A stretch of 64,000 bases of DNA from Nitrososphaeria archaeon (GTDB lineage: Archaea; Thermoproteota; Nitrososphaeria; Nitrososphaerales; JAAOZN01): contig JARVJZ010000004.1 in assembly GCA_029775855.1 (NCBI GenBank), forward strand, positions 130,901 to 194,900, written 5' to 3'. Numbering within the stretch: the stretch's first letter is position 1; each line of letters starts with the position of its first letter. This document shows positions 51,853-61,186 of the stretch, piece after piece. A model generated the notes under the pieces. The model was not told the DNA's origin and did not search any database. It saw only the letters and a list, made by a program, of their open reading frames with translations. The translations under genes and the position numbers were made by a program.

Positions 51853-52665
51853 TCCTACTTCATCTATTATGCTGAGAAGATTCTGCTTCTCTGTTGACAA
51901 CCCCTTCCAATCTAAGATAGCATAATTGACATCTTCAACACACCTACTAACCATTAGCCTCACGGTATCGACAGTCAGCTCTTTAAGCATGTGTTTAGAG
52001 GCTACCGCACCCAATGCATATTCAGATTCAACTAAAAGCTGCGTAAACTTCGACGAGTAATGTGTGCCGCCAAACCCTAAACCGATTTTAGAAGCATATT
52101 CATTGTTGCAGAGAGCAGACCAAAGCGAGTCAGCAACAACAGAAGCAGCATGCGTATCAGCCCACTGAAGAGGCGTAGAACCCACTTCAACGAACATGCA
52201 AGGCTTCTTTAGGCTTGATGGGCCGTGATGCATAGGCTCTAAAACAACTTGGTATCCTTTAACCTCATTCCTCCTAAGCCATAGCTCTTTAATGTATCTC
52301 TTGAGTAGGCTCGGATAGGTTATAGAAGGCTCTTTAGGTTTGCCACCGTAACTTGCGTCTGCACCCAAGTTTCCTGGGAAGTGGGCTGTTAGACACGGTA
52401 TACCTTTCTCTGAGCTGTGGCGTGAAAGGAAGATGTATGCCTTGGGTTTAAATGCGTAATCTAAGTGGTCAGCATATATAATCTCCCTCTCTGTGTATAT
52501 GAGCTTGACGCCATCCTTATCAAAGACACTATACCCTTCAAAATGCTCAGATGACTCTCTGAAACCGTATTTGGATCTTAGCGAGGAAGCTATGTTACAT
52601 CCAGCCTTATCTTTAATTGAGGCTACAAGTATATACTCTGCACCCTCTGCATCCATCTCCCTCAC
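51832..52665 (-). CDS. dtdA: D-aminoacyl-tRNA deacylase, archaeal type
   Basis: 277 residues. CLTAHFPGN, VVLEPMHHGPSSLKKPCMFVEVGS (core EPMHHGPS) and GLGFGGTHYSSKFT with its His are the GEK1/DtdA signatures. It hydrolyses D-aminoacyl-tRNA and binds zinc. It is downstream of cbf5 and probably in one transcription unit with it. Confidence 0.92.
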   Translation of the reverse strand: MREMDAEGAEYILVASIKDKAGCNIASSLRSKYGFRESSEHFEGYSVFDKDGVKLIYTEREIIYADHLDYAFKPKAYIFLSRHSSEKGIPCLTAHFPGNLGADASYGGKPKEPSITYPSLLKRYIKELWLRRNEVKGYQVVLEPMHHGPSSLKKPCMFVEVGSTPLQWADTHAASVVADSLWSALCNNEYASKIGLGFGGTHYSSKFTQLLVESEYALGAVASKHMLKELTVDTVRLMVSRCVEDVNYAILDWKGLSTEKQNLLSIIDEVGLEVVRI

Positions 52666-52671
52666 ACCATT

Positions 52672-53655
52672 CTACTCTTTTGAACGCCAGAGTCTTCCAT
52701 AGGTTCCCTGCTTCATCACAACTCGATTGGTTTTGAAGGCGATCCCCTTCTCTTTTTCAACGATCTCCATAGACGATAGAAGCGCTTGAGCTATCGCAAC
52801 GATCTCACCTTTGAGCGTGTAGATCACCACAATATCTCCCGCAGCGATGTCACTTGACAATCTTACAATTCCTGGTATGGCGAGCTGTGCACCGTGACAT
52901 ATAGCATCTACCGCAGAGTCTCTGATGTATACCTCCTTCATCCAAGCTGTAGCGTATTCTACTGGGCGAACACAGCGCCTCATGTAGCTTTCGTCGCCAG
53001 CTGCTAACATTTCTTTTGCGTAGAGCAAGTCGTGTAATCTTACAAAGCCGTCTTGCTCTGAGATGTTGCAGACTTTTATCCTTCTTAACTCAACCATCGT
53101 AGCTCCGCAGCCGAGCACCTCACCTACATCGTAGATGAGCTTCCTAATGTATGTCCCGGCTTGGCACGAGACCTTAAGTAAAATCAGTTTACCAACTTGC
53201 TCTAAGAGTTCGATGCTATATATTCTTCTGACCCTTGTGATTCGCTTCACGGAAGACCTTTGAGGAGGCCTCTGATAAATATCGCCTACAAACTCTTGAA
53301 GAACCTTCCTAAGCCTCTCTTCACCCACTGGGTCGTGAAGCCTCGCGACAGCAACATACTCTTTAGGCCCTAGCAGTAAGGTTGATAGGGCTTTTGTTGC
53401 TTCCCCTATGCCCACGGGTAAGAGACCTGTCGCTGGCGGGTCTAATGTGCCGCTATGCCCAGCTTTTTTTACATTCAAGATTCTTCTAACATATGAAACT
53501 ACCTCATGGCTAGTTGGACCTTCTGGCTTATCCAATGGGATTATGCCATATTGGAGAAGGACATCAATTGGTCTTTTGTCAAAGGGATATCCGTAGGATG
53601 GGTTAGAGTCTTCTTGTGCGAGCTCTATGAGCGGAGCTTTCTGCTTCTCCAACAC
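52672..53655 (-). CDS. cbf5: Cbf5/TruB tRNA and rRNA pseudouridine synthase
   Basis: 327 residues. Catalytic Asp in HSGTLDPPATGLLPV; the archaeal N-terminal extension and C-terminal PUA domain (about 245-327, ending KQGTYGRLWRSKE) are intact. It is the catalytic subunit of H/ACA ribonucleoproteins. Gene order DUF106, cmk, cbf5 is a conserved archaeal cluster; three bases separate it from cmk. Confidence 0.96.
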   Translation of the reverse strand: MLEKQKAPLIELAQEDSNPSYGYPFDKRPIDVLLQYGIIPLDKPEGPTSHEVVSYVRRILNVKKAGHSGTLDPPATGLLPVGIGEATKALSTLLLGPKEYVAVARLHDPVGEERLRKVLQEFVGDIYQRPPQRSSVKRITRVRRIYSIELLEQVGKLILLKVSCQAGTYIRKLIYDVGEVLGCGATMVELRRIKVCNISEQDGFVRLHDLLYAKEMLAAGDESYMRRCVRPVEYATAWMKEVYIRDSAVDAICHGAQLAIPGIVRLSSDIAAGDIVVIYTLKGEIVAIAQALLSSMEIVEKEKGIAFKTNRVVMKQGTYGRLWRSKE

Positions 53656-53658
53656 ACC

Positions 53659-54231
53659 TCACACAAATTGTTTAACGAAGGTTGCAACAATTTCAACGAC
53701 TGCATCTCTACTAAGAATGTCTGTGTTTACTATGAGGTCGAAGACCGATAGATCCTCTCCGAACTTTATACCGTAGATCTTCAGATAGAGGTTTCTATTC
53801 TCCTCGTCACGCTTCTTAACAATAGTTAGAGCTTCTTCATAGCTTATCTTATCTCGCTCAACCATACGCTTAGCCCTCTTTTCAAGGCTCCCTCGAAGCC
53901 ATATCTTTACCCCTAAATCTGTAATCCAAGGCAGTGAGTAGCTAGTTACAACTACACCGCCGCGCTCCAATTCCGCTATAAGCATTTTATCTACTTCTTT
54001 ATCATACTCTGGGTTCGCAGCCCGCTCAGCTAGAAAACGCATTCCTTGAGCGGTATCCCACCAATCTCTTCCCTTAGGGGTATACCCTCTTTTCGCCGCC
54101 AGCTCTTTAAGGGCATCGCCACCACCATAAACTCTTAACCCAAACCTTTCAGCTAATGCTTCGGCTACCGTCGTCTTTCCAACCGCTGGAGGACCGGAGA
54201 TTATAAAACTCATTTTAAGCATACATTGCAC
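53659..54231 (-). CDS. cmk: Cytidylate kinase, archaeal type
   Basis: 190 residues. P-loop GPPAVGKTTVAEAL (about 12-25), VTSYSLPWITD and KIWLRGSLEKRAKRM match archaeal cytidylate kinases. Phosphorylates CMP/dCMP. It abuts the DUF106 gene with no spacer. Confidence 0.93.
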   Translation of the reverse strand: MQCMLKMSFIISGPPAVGKTTVAEALAERFGLRVYGGGDALKELAAKRGYTPKGRDWWDTAQGMRFLAERAANPEYDKEVDKMLIAELERGGVVVTSYSLPWITDLGVKIWLRGSLEKRAKRMVERDKISYEEALTIVKKRDEENRNLYLKIYGIKFGEDLSVFDLIVNTDILSRDAVVEIVATFVKQFV

Positions 54232-54744
54232 CTAGTCTGTTAGGCTCACACCAAAGAGTTTTGTTATCATCCCGCTAAACGCGAACGATGAAATCATATA
54301 CCACCAAAATAGGTTCAGCTCAGGACCTATAGGGCCTCCGTTAGCCCCAAGTGGGATGGGGATGGGAACAGGTGAGACTGCTACTGTGCCTGGGCCGATT
54401 ATGCCGTTTACAAGCCACCATAAGAGCATTAGCGGGATGAAGAATAGGAAGGTGACTTTAAGGTTGTCAGTTGCAACCTTGGCTTGCAGCTTATCCATCT
54501 GCGGCTTCTTCTTCTTGAGCTTCTCCTCCTTTGCTTTATTCCTCGTCATAATCGCTTCTCTGAGCTCCTTTTGATATTCTTTAAGTTCTGCTTGTATGCG
54601 TTTCATCTGCTCCACGTTGGTCAGCAGCCTCCGCCCAACCGCGTAGAGTATATTCACCCCCAAAGCCATCGCGATAACAACTAAGGTTGAGTAAGGTATG
54701 TGTGTGAATGTGTCGCCAAGTATCTGAAGCATAGCCGCAAACAA
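54232..54744 (-). CDS. DUF106 (EMC3/TMCO1-like) membrane insertase
   Basis: 170 residues with three membrane segments (about 18-36, 95-113, 145-163) and a charged coiled-coil (about 43-90, QMKRIQAELKEYQKELREA) between the first two, the layout of the Oxa1-superfamily archaeal Ylp/DUF106 proteins. It inserts membrane proteins. An in-frame ATG at codon 5 could also be the start. Confidence 0.9.
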   Translation of the reverse strand: MFAAMLQILGDTFTHIPYSTLVVIAMALGVNILYAVGRRLLTNVEQMKRIQAELKEYQKELREAIMTRNKAKEEKLKKKKPQMDKLQAKVATDNLKVTFLFFIPLMLLWWLVNGIIGPGTVAVSPVPIPIPLGANGGPIGPELNLFWWYMISSFAFSGMITKLFGVSLTD

Positions 54745-54866
54745 CCCCTTTTCTCTTACACAAACTAACCAGCGAATGTAGGCTAATAAGGGTTACGCAA
54801 AGCAGTCTTGTAGGTAAGGTAAGTTATACAGCTTCGCATAGTGCTAACCATCTAGCTAATAGAAAG

Positions 54867-55089
54867 TCAGGTAGAAAACTTTTCCTTTAACTCCTCTACC
54901 TCAGCTTCTAAAATAGTTAAGCGCTGTATTCACATCTAACCGCTTCTCCAGACCCTCGAAGCTGCGTTCAAGAGCGTCCAGCCGCGCATCAACAGCCTTA
55001 AAGCGCTCATCGACGGTAGTTCTCAAACCGTATACGCTTGTTCTTAAATCATCGATTCTCTTATTTATCTCTATCAACTCCTCCTTCAA
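54867..55089 (-). pseudogene. Coiled-coil protein gene interrupted by one frameshift
   Basis: From a TTG at 55089 the frame encodes a heptad-patterned coiled coil: KEELIEINKRIDDLRTSV, VDERFKAVDARLDALERSF, GLEKRLDVNTA, then ends at a stop at 54901 as ...LNYFRS. Shifting one base near 54920 gives LTILEAEVEELKEKFST and a stop at 54867, which restores the coiled-coil pattern perfectly. So the intact gene would encode about 73 residues. It may be a mutation, a base-call error, or a recoded gene. Confidence 0.6.
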
Positions 55090-55173
55090 TAAAGCAAGAT
55101 ATGTTGAAAATATCTCCCACTCATAATCGTATGACCAACAAGCTTATTTCTCCAGCCTTACACTACTTGTTAA

Positions 55174-56763
55174 ATGCATCCTACTCAACCCCTATTGGCC
55201 TCTGAAGGGATTGTTGCCTCAGCACACCCCTTAGCTTCACTCGCTGGGATTCGCGTAATGCAAGAGGGTGGGAATGCGTTTGATGCTGCTATAGCGGTTA
55301 ACGCTGTGCTTAACGTCACTCAACCCCATATGTGCGGTATTGGTGGGGACATATTCTACCTTCTGTATTCTTCTGACGAGGGGTGTGTGCGCTTCCTTAA
55401 TGGTAGCGGTAGGGCTGCTAAAAGAGCAAATATAGAATACTTTCTTCAACGCGGGCTAAAGAAAATTCCTTCCTACGGGCAGCTGGCTTGCGTGACTGTG
55501 CCTGGATGCGTTAGCGGTTGGGAAGCATTAAACAAAAAGTATGGCTCAAAGGGGTTAGGTGAACTTCTACGCTTCGCCATAGAATACGCTCAAAAAGGAA
55601 TTCCAGTAAGTAGAAACTTGGCTAACACTATCACACAAATCTCCAAAAGCGAAGCTTCCAGTAGCTGGTTTAAAGTGTATACGCCGAACGGAAGGGCTCC
55701 TAGGGAAGGGGATATTTTGAAGCAAGAGGCTCTTAGTAGAAGTCTCAGAGTTGTTGCTGAAGGTGGTGCTGAAGCCTTTTACGCTATGTTGGCTGAAGAG
55801 ATCTCTGAGAATGAGCCTGAGATTCTGCTTACTGAAGAGGACTTTACTACGCATACATCGGATTGGGGTGAGCCGATTTCAACAGAGTATCGTGGATATG
55901 TTGTTTATGAGACGCCGCCTAACACGCAAGCCATCTCAACTCTAATTGCTTTAAATGTGTTAGAAGGCTTTGATCTAAGTGGAAAGGCTCATCATTCGGC
56001 TGAAACCATACACATCTTGGTCGAAGCCGTAAGGCTTGCATATGAAGATAGAGCCAGATACATAGCAGACCCAAGATTCATTGAAATTCCTGTAGATTAT
56101 CTACTTTCGAAAAAGCATGCATCTGATCTTAGGGGAAGAATATCTCTTAACCAAGCCTTACCCTATGCAGAAGAAGTTTGGACGAATGAAGGAGATACGA
56201 CCTACTTTGCTGTTGTAGATAAAGATAGGAACTGTGTCTCTTGTGTCCAAAGCCTATACCACCCCTTCGGCTCACGCGTAGTAGTTGGTAAAAGCGGTGT
56301 AGTATTGCATAACAGAGGCTCATACTTCACACTAGATCCTAAGCATCATAATAGGCTTGAACCTGGTAAGAGACCCTTCCACACGCTATGCGCATCTATC
56401 ACGTTTAAAGAAGAAGAGCCGCATATTATCTTAGGCTCTATGGGTGGAGATGGGCAACCGCAAACACATCTACAGATCCTATCCTCAATCATAGACTATG
56501 GGTTGAATATTCAAGAAGCTATCTATAAACCAAGATGGGTTCTCCCCGGCACCATATATGAGAAGCATAAGATTCTGCTTTTGGAAGGGAGGTTTTCAAG
56601 CAGCGTGGTCGATGGGCTTAAGGCATTAGAGCATAAGGTTAGTGTAATAGAGCCATTCTCATCTATGATGGGGCACGCTCAAGGTGTTGTGATTAGCAAC
56701 GGTGGTAAGGTAATACAAGGAGGCGCTGACCCACGAGGCGATGGGTTGGCGATAGGCTACTAA
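55174..56763 (+). CDS. ggt: Gamma-glutamyltransferase-family protein
   Basis: 529 residues. NEGDTTYFAVVDKD carries the Thr nucleophile created by self-cleavage (large subunit about 1-345, small subunit to the end), with GGNAFDAAIAV, GGDIFYLL, HNRGSYF and LGSMGGDGQPQ typical of GGT. No signal peptide is seen, unlike most bacterial enzymes, so it acts in the cytoplasm, perhaps as a gamma-glutamyl amide hydrolase or cephalosporin acylase-like enzyme. Confidence 0.9.
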   Translation: MHPTQPLLASEGIVASAHPLASLAGIRVMQEGGNAFDAAIAVNAVLNVTQPHMCGIGGDIFYLLYSSDEGCVRFLNGSGRAAKRANIEYFLQRGLKKIPSYGQLACVTVPGCVSGWEALNKKYGSKGLGELLRFAIEYAQKGIPVSRNLANTITQISKSEASSSWFKVYTPNGRAPREGDILKQEALSRSLRVVAEGGAEAFYAMLAEEISENEPEILLTEEDFTTHTSDWGEPISTEYRGYVVYETPPNTQAISTLIALNVLEGFDLSGKAHHSAETIHILVEAVRLAYEDRARYIADPRFIEIPVDYLLSKKHASDLRGRISLNQALPYAEEVWTNEGDTTYFAVVDKDRNCVSCVQSLYHPFGSRVVVGKSGVVLHNRGSYFTLDPKHHNRLEPGKRPFHTLCASITFKEEEPHIILGSMGGDGQPQTHLQILSSIIDYGLNIQEAIYKPRWVLPGTIYEKHKILLLEGRFSSSVVDGLKALEHKVSVIEPFSSMMGHAQGVVISNGGKVIQGGADPRGDGLAIGY

Positions 56764-56774
56764 GGTAATGCAAG

Positions 56775-57440
56775 ATGCCTAACATCGCTGCAGTAGTCTT
56801 CGATTTCGACGGCACACTTGTAGATGAAAGCAAAATCTTTGAACAATCTCTGATATACGCTTGCAAGGCAGTTGGTTTTACACTGTTAGGCAAAGGTGAG
56901 ATTAAGCGCTTGGCTAAACAGCATCCAGACATCTATCTGCAGCGCGTAATACCTACTGACATAGCCGATAGAAATAAGCTTGTAGAGCGTTTTCTTAAAT
57001 CATTTACAGAAGCATATGAGCGCAATGGGCATAAGCAAGCTAAACTCGTTAAGCACGCTAAACCGCTGTTGAGAGCGTTAAAGATGAGTGGTGTAAAGGT
57101 TGGTTTGATAACCCGGAGGATAACCTTGTGGCGTGCTGTGCCGGAAATACTTCAGATGTTCTCAATATCTACATTGGTGGATAGGTTAGTAACTTGCAGG
57201 GAAGCAGAGAGCAAAGTGGAGCAGCTAAGGATATGTCTAAAAGATCTTCAAGTAAAGGCTTCAGCATCATCAGTGGTAGGGGATACTGCTGAAGACATCT
57301 ATGCTGGTAAAGCGGTTGGATGCTTAACCATAGCGTATACAAAGGGTTTCGGAAGCAAAATCGAGATTTTAAGAGCCGAACCAGACTACCTTGTCGCAGA
57401 CCTCATAGATGTGCTGCAAATACTTGCATCAATAAAGTAA
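56775..57440 (+). CDS. HAD-superfamily phosphatase
   Basis: 221 residues. VVFDFDGTLVDES motif I, GLITRR motif II, Lys in REAESKVEQL at the motif III position, VVGDTAEDIYAGKAVG motif IV. Helical cap after motif I. Similar in layout to phosphoglycolate phosphatase and to the HAD protein at 26.3 kb. Substrate unknown. Confidence 0.9.
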   Translation: MPNIAAVVFDFDGTLVDESKIFEQSLIYACKAVGFTLLGKGEIKRLAKQHPDIYLQRVIPTDIADRNKLVERFLKSFTEAYERNGHKQAKLVKHAKPLLRALKMSGVKVGLITRRITLWRAVPEILQMFSISTLVDRLVTCREAESKVEQLRICLKDLQVKASASSVVGDTAEDIYAGKAVGCLTIAYTKGFGSKIEILRAEPDYLVADLIDVLQILASIK

Positions 57441-57474
57441 AGCCTAACTTCAACTTCCTACCTAGCTCTGGTGG

Positions 57475-58122
57475 ATGAGGACAGCACGCTTATATTGGAT
57501 AGACCCATATATCAGCGACTTTAACGCTAAAGTCGAATACATAAACGGTAAAGAAGTTGTGTTAGATGGCACCTACTTCTACCCTCAAGGCGGAGGACAG
57601 ATCTATGATACTGGCACAATCTCAGAGATTAGAGTGGTAAAAGTTAGGAGAGAAGGCGACTTGATTATACACACACTCGAATCAGAACCAAACTTTCAAG
57701 TAGGCAGTGTAGTGGAGTGTAAGGTTGACTGGAGTAGAAGATATAAGATAATGAAACTACATTCATCAGCCCACCTACTTTACTACGCCATGCAAGAAGA
57801 ATTCGGCGAAGAATGCAGACCGGCAAGCCCAGGCTTGACGGATGATGTTAAATCGAGAGAAGACTACATCTTCAAAGAAAAGATAGACCTACAGAGGCTT
57901 CGACGCGTTGAGGAGAAGGTGAACACTCTGATAGCAGCCAACCTAAACATACACACTTGGAGTGAGGGGGAGACAAGATACTGGAAGATAGAACCCTATC
58001 CACCTATGCTGTGCGGAGGCACGCACCCAAAGAAGACTGGCGAAATAGGCGCAGTGAAAGTTAGCAGAGGAAAAAAGCCAGGGGCTGGAAAGGAGAGGAT
58101 AGAAGTAACCTTACTAGCGTAA
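57475..58122 (+). CDS. alaX: AlaX, alanyl-tRNA editing protein
   Basis: 215 residues. Zinc ligands in LHSSAHLL (HxxxH) and MLCGGTHPKKTGEIG (CxxxH), preceded by YFYPQGGGQIYDTG. It matches the AlaRS editing domain found free-standing as AlaX and deacylates Ser- or Gly-tRNAAla. Ends 58 bases before the tRNA-Asn. Confidence 0.94.
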   Translation: MRTARLYWIDPYISDFNAKVEYINGKEVVLDGTYFYPQGGGQIYDTGTISEIRVVKVRREGDLIIHTLESEPNFQVGSVVECKVDWSRRYKIMKLHSSAHLLYYAMQEEFGEECRPASPGLTDDVKSREDYIFKEKIDLQRLRRVEEKVNTLIAANLNIHTWSEGETRYWKIEPYPPMLCGGTHPKKTGEIGAVKVSRGKKPGAGKERIEVTLLA

Positions 58123-58180
58123 AGATTACATTAAAGTTTATTTTCTTCACGGAAGTGGGTAGAGTGGAGCAACTCCAGAA

Positions 58181-58257
58181 GCCGCCGTAGCTCAGCGTGG
58201 TAGAGCAGCTGGCTGTTAACCAGTTGGTCGTCGGTTCAAGTCCGACCGGCGGCGCCA
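58181..58257 (+). tRNA. tRNA-Asn (anticodon GTT) with encoded CCA
   Basis: Acceptor GCCGCCG/CGGCGGC, discriminator G, anticodon stem GCTGG/CCAGT with loop CTGTTAA, T-arm GTCGG-TTCAAGT-CCGAC. CCA follows the discriminator directly at 58255-58257, unlike the other four tRNA genes in the window. No intron. Confidence 0.96.
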
Positions 58258-58325
58258 CCCTTTTTCAACTAGCTGTAAATTGCATCCTTAACCTTATATC
58301 TTACTGCTGTCTCGTCGCATATAGG

Positions 58326-58952
58326 ATGAATTCAGATGTGCTGTCGATCTTAACAAGCCGCTTCGAAGCGATTAAGAGTAGGGACGCTGAGAAGATCATG
58401 GGGTTGATAGAGCTGAGACGCTACACTAAGTTTGATGACTGGCCTCCTTTTAAGAGGATGAAGATGGATGGGTTTGAGGAGGAGAAAGCAGCTTTAAAGG
58501 TCTTGAAGGAGTATGTATATAAGATTGAGGAACCTATGATTGAAGTAAACGGAGACACAGCTTGGGCAACATTCTACTTGAGCTATGCTGGTGTTATTCG
58601 CGACATGGAATTCGCCATAAAATCAAGGGCAACAGTCATATTTGTGAAGACTCAAGGTGAGTGGAAGATCGTGCACGAGCACTACTCTAGGATTCCTGGT
58701 TTAGAGCCCACAGACTTGTTAAGAGGAGCTGAACAAATCAAGGTTGAGGAGGATCTGTTAGAGAAGAGGATTCTAGAGGCTTTGGCTGATGGTAGTGCTT
58801 TGACAGCTATAGAGATATCGGAGAGAATAGGCAAGGTTAGCGGGGAGAAGGTTGAGCCCTCTGAAGTTGCTAGAAAGTGCAGAGAACTTGTGGAGAGGAA
58901 AAAGCTTGAAAAAGAAGGTTTTCTGCAGCCTAAGTATAGGCTGAAGCGGTAA
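58326..58952 (+). CDS. SnoaL/NTF2-like domain with C-terminal winged helix
   Basis: 208 residues from the ATG at 58326; the frame is open further upstream but that would run through tRNA-Asn. Residues 1-125 (VLSILTSRFEAIKSRDAEKI ... VNGDTAWATFYLSY ... GEWKIVHEHYS) have the NTF2/SnoaL fold seen in ketosteroid isomerase-like and DUF4440 proteins. Residues about 145-208 (ILEALADGSALTAIEISERI) are a winged-helix DNA-binding domain. Might sense a small molecule and regulate the proBA genes 15 bases downstream; that is inference. Confidence 0.8.
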   Translation: MNSDVLSILTSRFEAIKSRDAEKIMGLIELRRYTKFDDWPPFKRMKMDGFEEEKAALKVLKEYVYKIEEPMIEVNGDTAWATFYLSYAGVIRDMEFAIKSRATVIFVKTQGEWKIVHEHYSRIPGLEPTDLLRGAEQIKVEEDLLEKRILEALADGSALTAIEISERIGKVSGEKVEPSEVARKCRELVERKKLEKEGFLQPKYRLKR

Positions 58953-58967
58953 GGTGAGGAAGCAGAC

Positions 58968-59816
58968 TTGACTCCAAAGAGTGATGATGTAGCGGCTGCG
59001 TATAATATACCGCGCCCTAAAGAATATTTGATGAAGGCATCTAGAATAGTAGTCAAGGTCGGCACAAGCAACCTAACCGAAGAAGACTCAAAGATAAGTG
59101 AAGCGAAGATCAAAAGGCTTGTCGACACTATTATGGCTTTAAAGAGAGAAGGGCGTGAAGTCTTTTTAGTCACCTCAGGCGCTATAGCTTCAGGCTTAGG
59201 CGCATTAGGTTTAAAGGCACGCCCTAGGCAGATGCCTTTTCTACAAGCAGCTGCTTCTATAGGTCAGAGCATACTTATGAAGACTTATGCTGAACACTTT
59301 GCCAAGTATAATCAGATGGTAGCCCAACTTCTCCTAACAAAGGAGGACTTTATGGATGAGCATAGACATCAGAATCTCATGAATACTCTGGAGGCTCTAA
59401 TAACTTGGGGTGTGCTTCCGATAGTGAATGAAAATGATACTGTTGCTGTAGATGAAATTAGATTTGGAGATAACGATAACCTCGCCGCACTGCTAAGTAT
59501 AAGTGTTAAAGCAGACCTTCTTGTGCTGCTTTCAGACGTAGATGGTATATACACCAGCGACCCTAATTTAACATCTGCATCTAAACCCATACGCACTTTA
59601 ACCTCTGTGACACCCGAGTTGGAGGCTATGGCTGGAGGGGCGCATAGAGGTTCAGGTGGGCTGATAACCAAATTACAGGCAGCAAAGGTAACTCTACAAG
59701 CTGGTATACCTATGGCAATCGTAAACGGTGAAGAGCCTAACGCCATCCAAATGCTTCTTAGAGGCGAGATGATTGGTACATTATTTGTGCCTATGAGTCT
59801 GGTGAAGGTGAGTTGA
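58968..59816 (+). CDS. proB: Glutamate 5-kinase
   Basis: 282 residues from TTG with GGTGAGG upstream; an in-frame ATG at 59031 gives a start closer to the domain. IVVKVGTSNLT, LVTSGAIASGLGALGL, IVNENDTVAVDEIRFGDNDNLA (core NENDTV and FGDNDNL) and LLSDVDGIYTSDP are the ProB amino-acid-kinase motifs. The C-terminal PUA domain of bacterial ProB is absent. Makes gamma-glutamyl phosphate for proline. Confidence 0.92.
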   Translation: MTPKSDDVAAAYNIPRPKEYLMKASRIVVKVGTSNLTEEDSKISEAKIKRLVDTIMALKREGREVFLVTSGAIASGLGALGLKARPRQMPFLQAAASIGQSILMKTYAEHFAKYNQMVAQLLLTKEDFMDEHRHQNLMNTLEALITWGVLPIVNENDTVAVDEIRFGDNDNLAALLSISVKADLLVLLSDVDGIYTSDPNLTSASKPIRTLTSVTPELEAMAGGAHRGSGGLITKLQAAKVTLQAGIPMAIVNGEEPNAIQMLLRGEMIGTLFVPMSLVKVS

Positions 59817-61141
59817 GCACCGTTAGAGAATTGGCGTTAGAGGCTAGAAGAGCGTTTTACGAGTTAGCGAAGCTGCCACGCTCCACTAAAGATAAGGCTC
59901 TAATGGAGATGGCTGATACGATATGGAGAGAGAAGGATAGGCTACTTGAGGCTGCTTTAACAGATGTTAAATCAGCTCAAGCAGAGGTCGAGGCTGGTAG
60001 GCTTACAAAGCCTGTCTTGGAGCGGCTTAAGCTAGATGAGGTAAAGCTGAAGGCTATAGTCGATATGGTTAAAAGCGTTGCTGCACTCGACGACCCAGTC
60101 GGTAAGACTCTTTACGCTGTTGAGTTAGATGACGGCTTTGAACTCTATAAAGTGACTTGCCCACTTGGCGTCATAGGTGTAGTCTTTGAGGCGAGACCGG
60201 ATGTGCTACCTCAGATTTCAAGTCTATGCCTAAAGTCTGGTAATGCGGTTATACTAAAAGGTGGGCGTGAAGCAGCGAATATAAACCGCGCGCTCTACAC
60301 AGTCATCAAAGAATCTACAGAGAGAGTAGGCATCCCAAGAGGTTGGATTCAACTCCTAGAAGCTAGAGAAGAAATCATGGAGCTTTTAAAGCAAGATGAT
60401 TTAGTTGATCTGATCGTGCCAAGAGGAAGTAATGAGTTCGTCAGATTCGTGCAGGAGAACACACGGATACCAGTCTTAGGGCACTCATCTGGTGTATGCC
60501 AGATATATGTGGATAAGGCTGCTGATATTACTAAGGCAGTTGAGGTGTGTTTCGATGCGAAAGTGCAGTATCCTGCGGTCTGTAATGCCGTTGAATGCAT
60601 ACTGGTGCATAAAGATGTTGCACACACATTCCTACCCAAGTTGGCTGAATGGTTCTCGAAGGCTGGTGTTGAGATGAGATGCTGCCCAAGGGCTAAGGAA
60701 GCTTTAAGCGGTTTTAATGTTAGAGATGCTACAGAAGAAGACTGGGGCCGTGAATACTTAGATTTGAAGGTCGCTTTAAGAGTAGTAGATTCTTTGGAGG
60801 AAGCAGTTGACTACATAAATAAATACGGCTCCAAACACACAGATGCTATAATAACTGAAGACCGCTCTGCAGCCTCAAGATTTATAGCTGGTGTGGACTC
60901 GTCAACGGTGATACACAACGCTTCAACGCGTTTCAGCGACGGCTACAGATTCGGCTTAGGCGCAGAAGTAGGAATAAGCACAAGCAAGATACACGCAAGA
61001 GGACCAGTAGGGCTAGAAGGGCTAGTAACATACAAATACATCCTATTAGGAGACGGGCAGAAAGTTTCAACATATATAGGTGCTAACGCAAAGAAGTTCA
61101 AGCATAAGCGTTTAGATAAAACGTGGACGCCAAGCGAATAG
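59813..61141 (+). CDS. proA: Gamma-glutamyl phosphate reductase
   Basis: 442 residues; TTG start overlaps the proB stop. VCPLGVIGVVFEARPDV-type (here TCPLGVIGVVFEARPDV) N-terminal motif, catalytic Cys in QYPAVCNAVE, and RFSDGYRFGLGAEVGIST C-terminal motif. Normal length. With ProB it gives glutamate semialdehyde, the proline precursor. Confidence 0.96.
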   Translation: MSTVRELALEARRAFYELAKLPRSTKDKALMEMADTIWREKDRLLEAALTDVKSAQAEVEAGRLTKPVLERLKLDEVKLKAIVDMVKSVAALDDPVGKTLYAVELDDGFELYKVTCPLGVIGVVFEARPDVLPQISSLCLKSGNAVILKGGREAANINRALYTVIKESTERVGIPRGWIQLLEAREEIMELLKQDDLVDLIVPRGSNEFVRFVQENTRIPVLGHSSGVCQIYVDKAADITKAVEVCFDAKVQYPAVCNAVECILVHKDVAHTFLPKLAEWFSKAGVEMRCCPRAKEALSGFNVRDATEEDWGREYLDLKVALRVVDSLEEAVDYINKYGSKHTDAIITEDRSAASRFIAGVDSSTVIHNASTRFSDGYRFGLGAEVGISTSKIHARGPVGLEGLVTYKYILLGDGQKVSTYIGANAKKFKHKRLDKTWTPSE

Positions 61142-61186
61142 ATAGAAGTTATATACACCACATTAGGAAGCCCTACTTGAATAAAC

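Noticed and set aside
58197-58325. Upstream start for the SnoaL-like/winged-helix gene
   Set aside because: The extension would begin inside tRNA-Asn; the ATG at 58326 gives a normal domain start.
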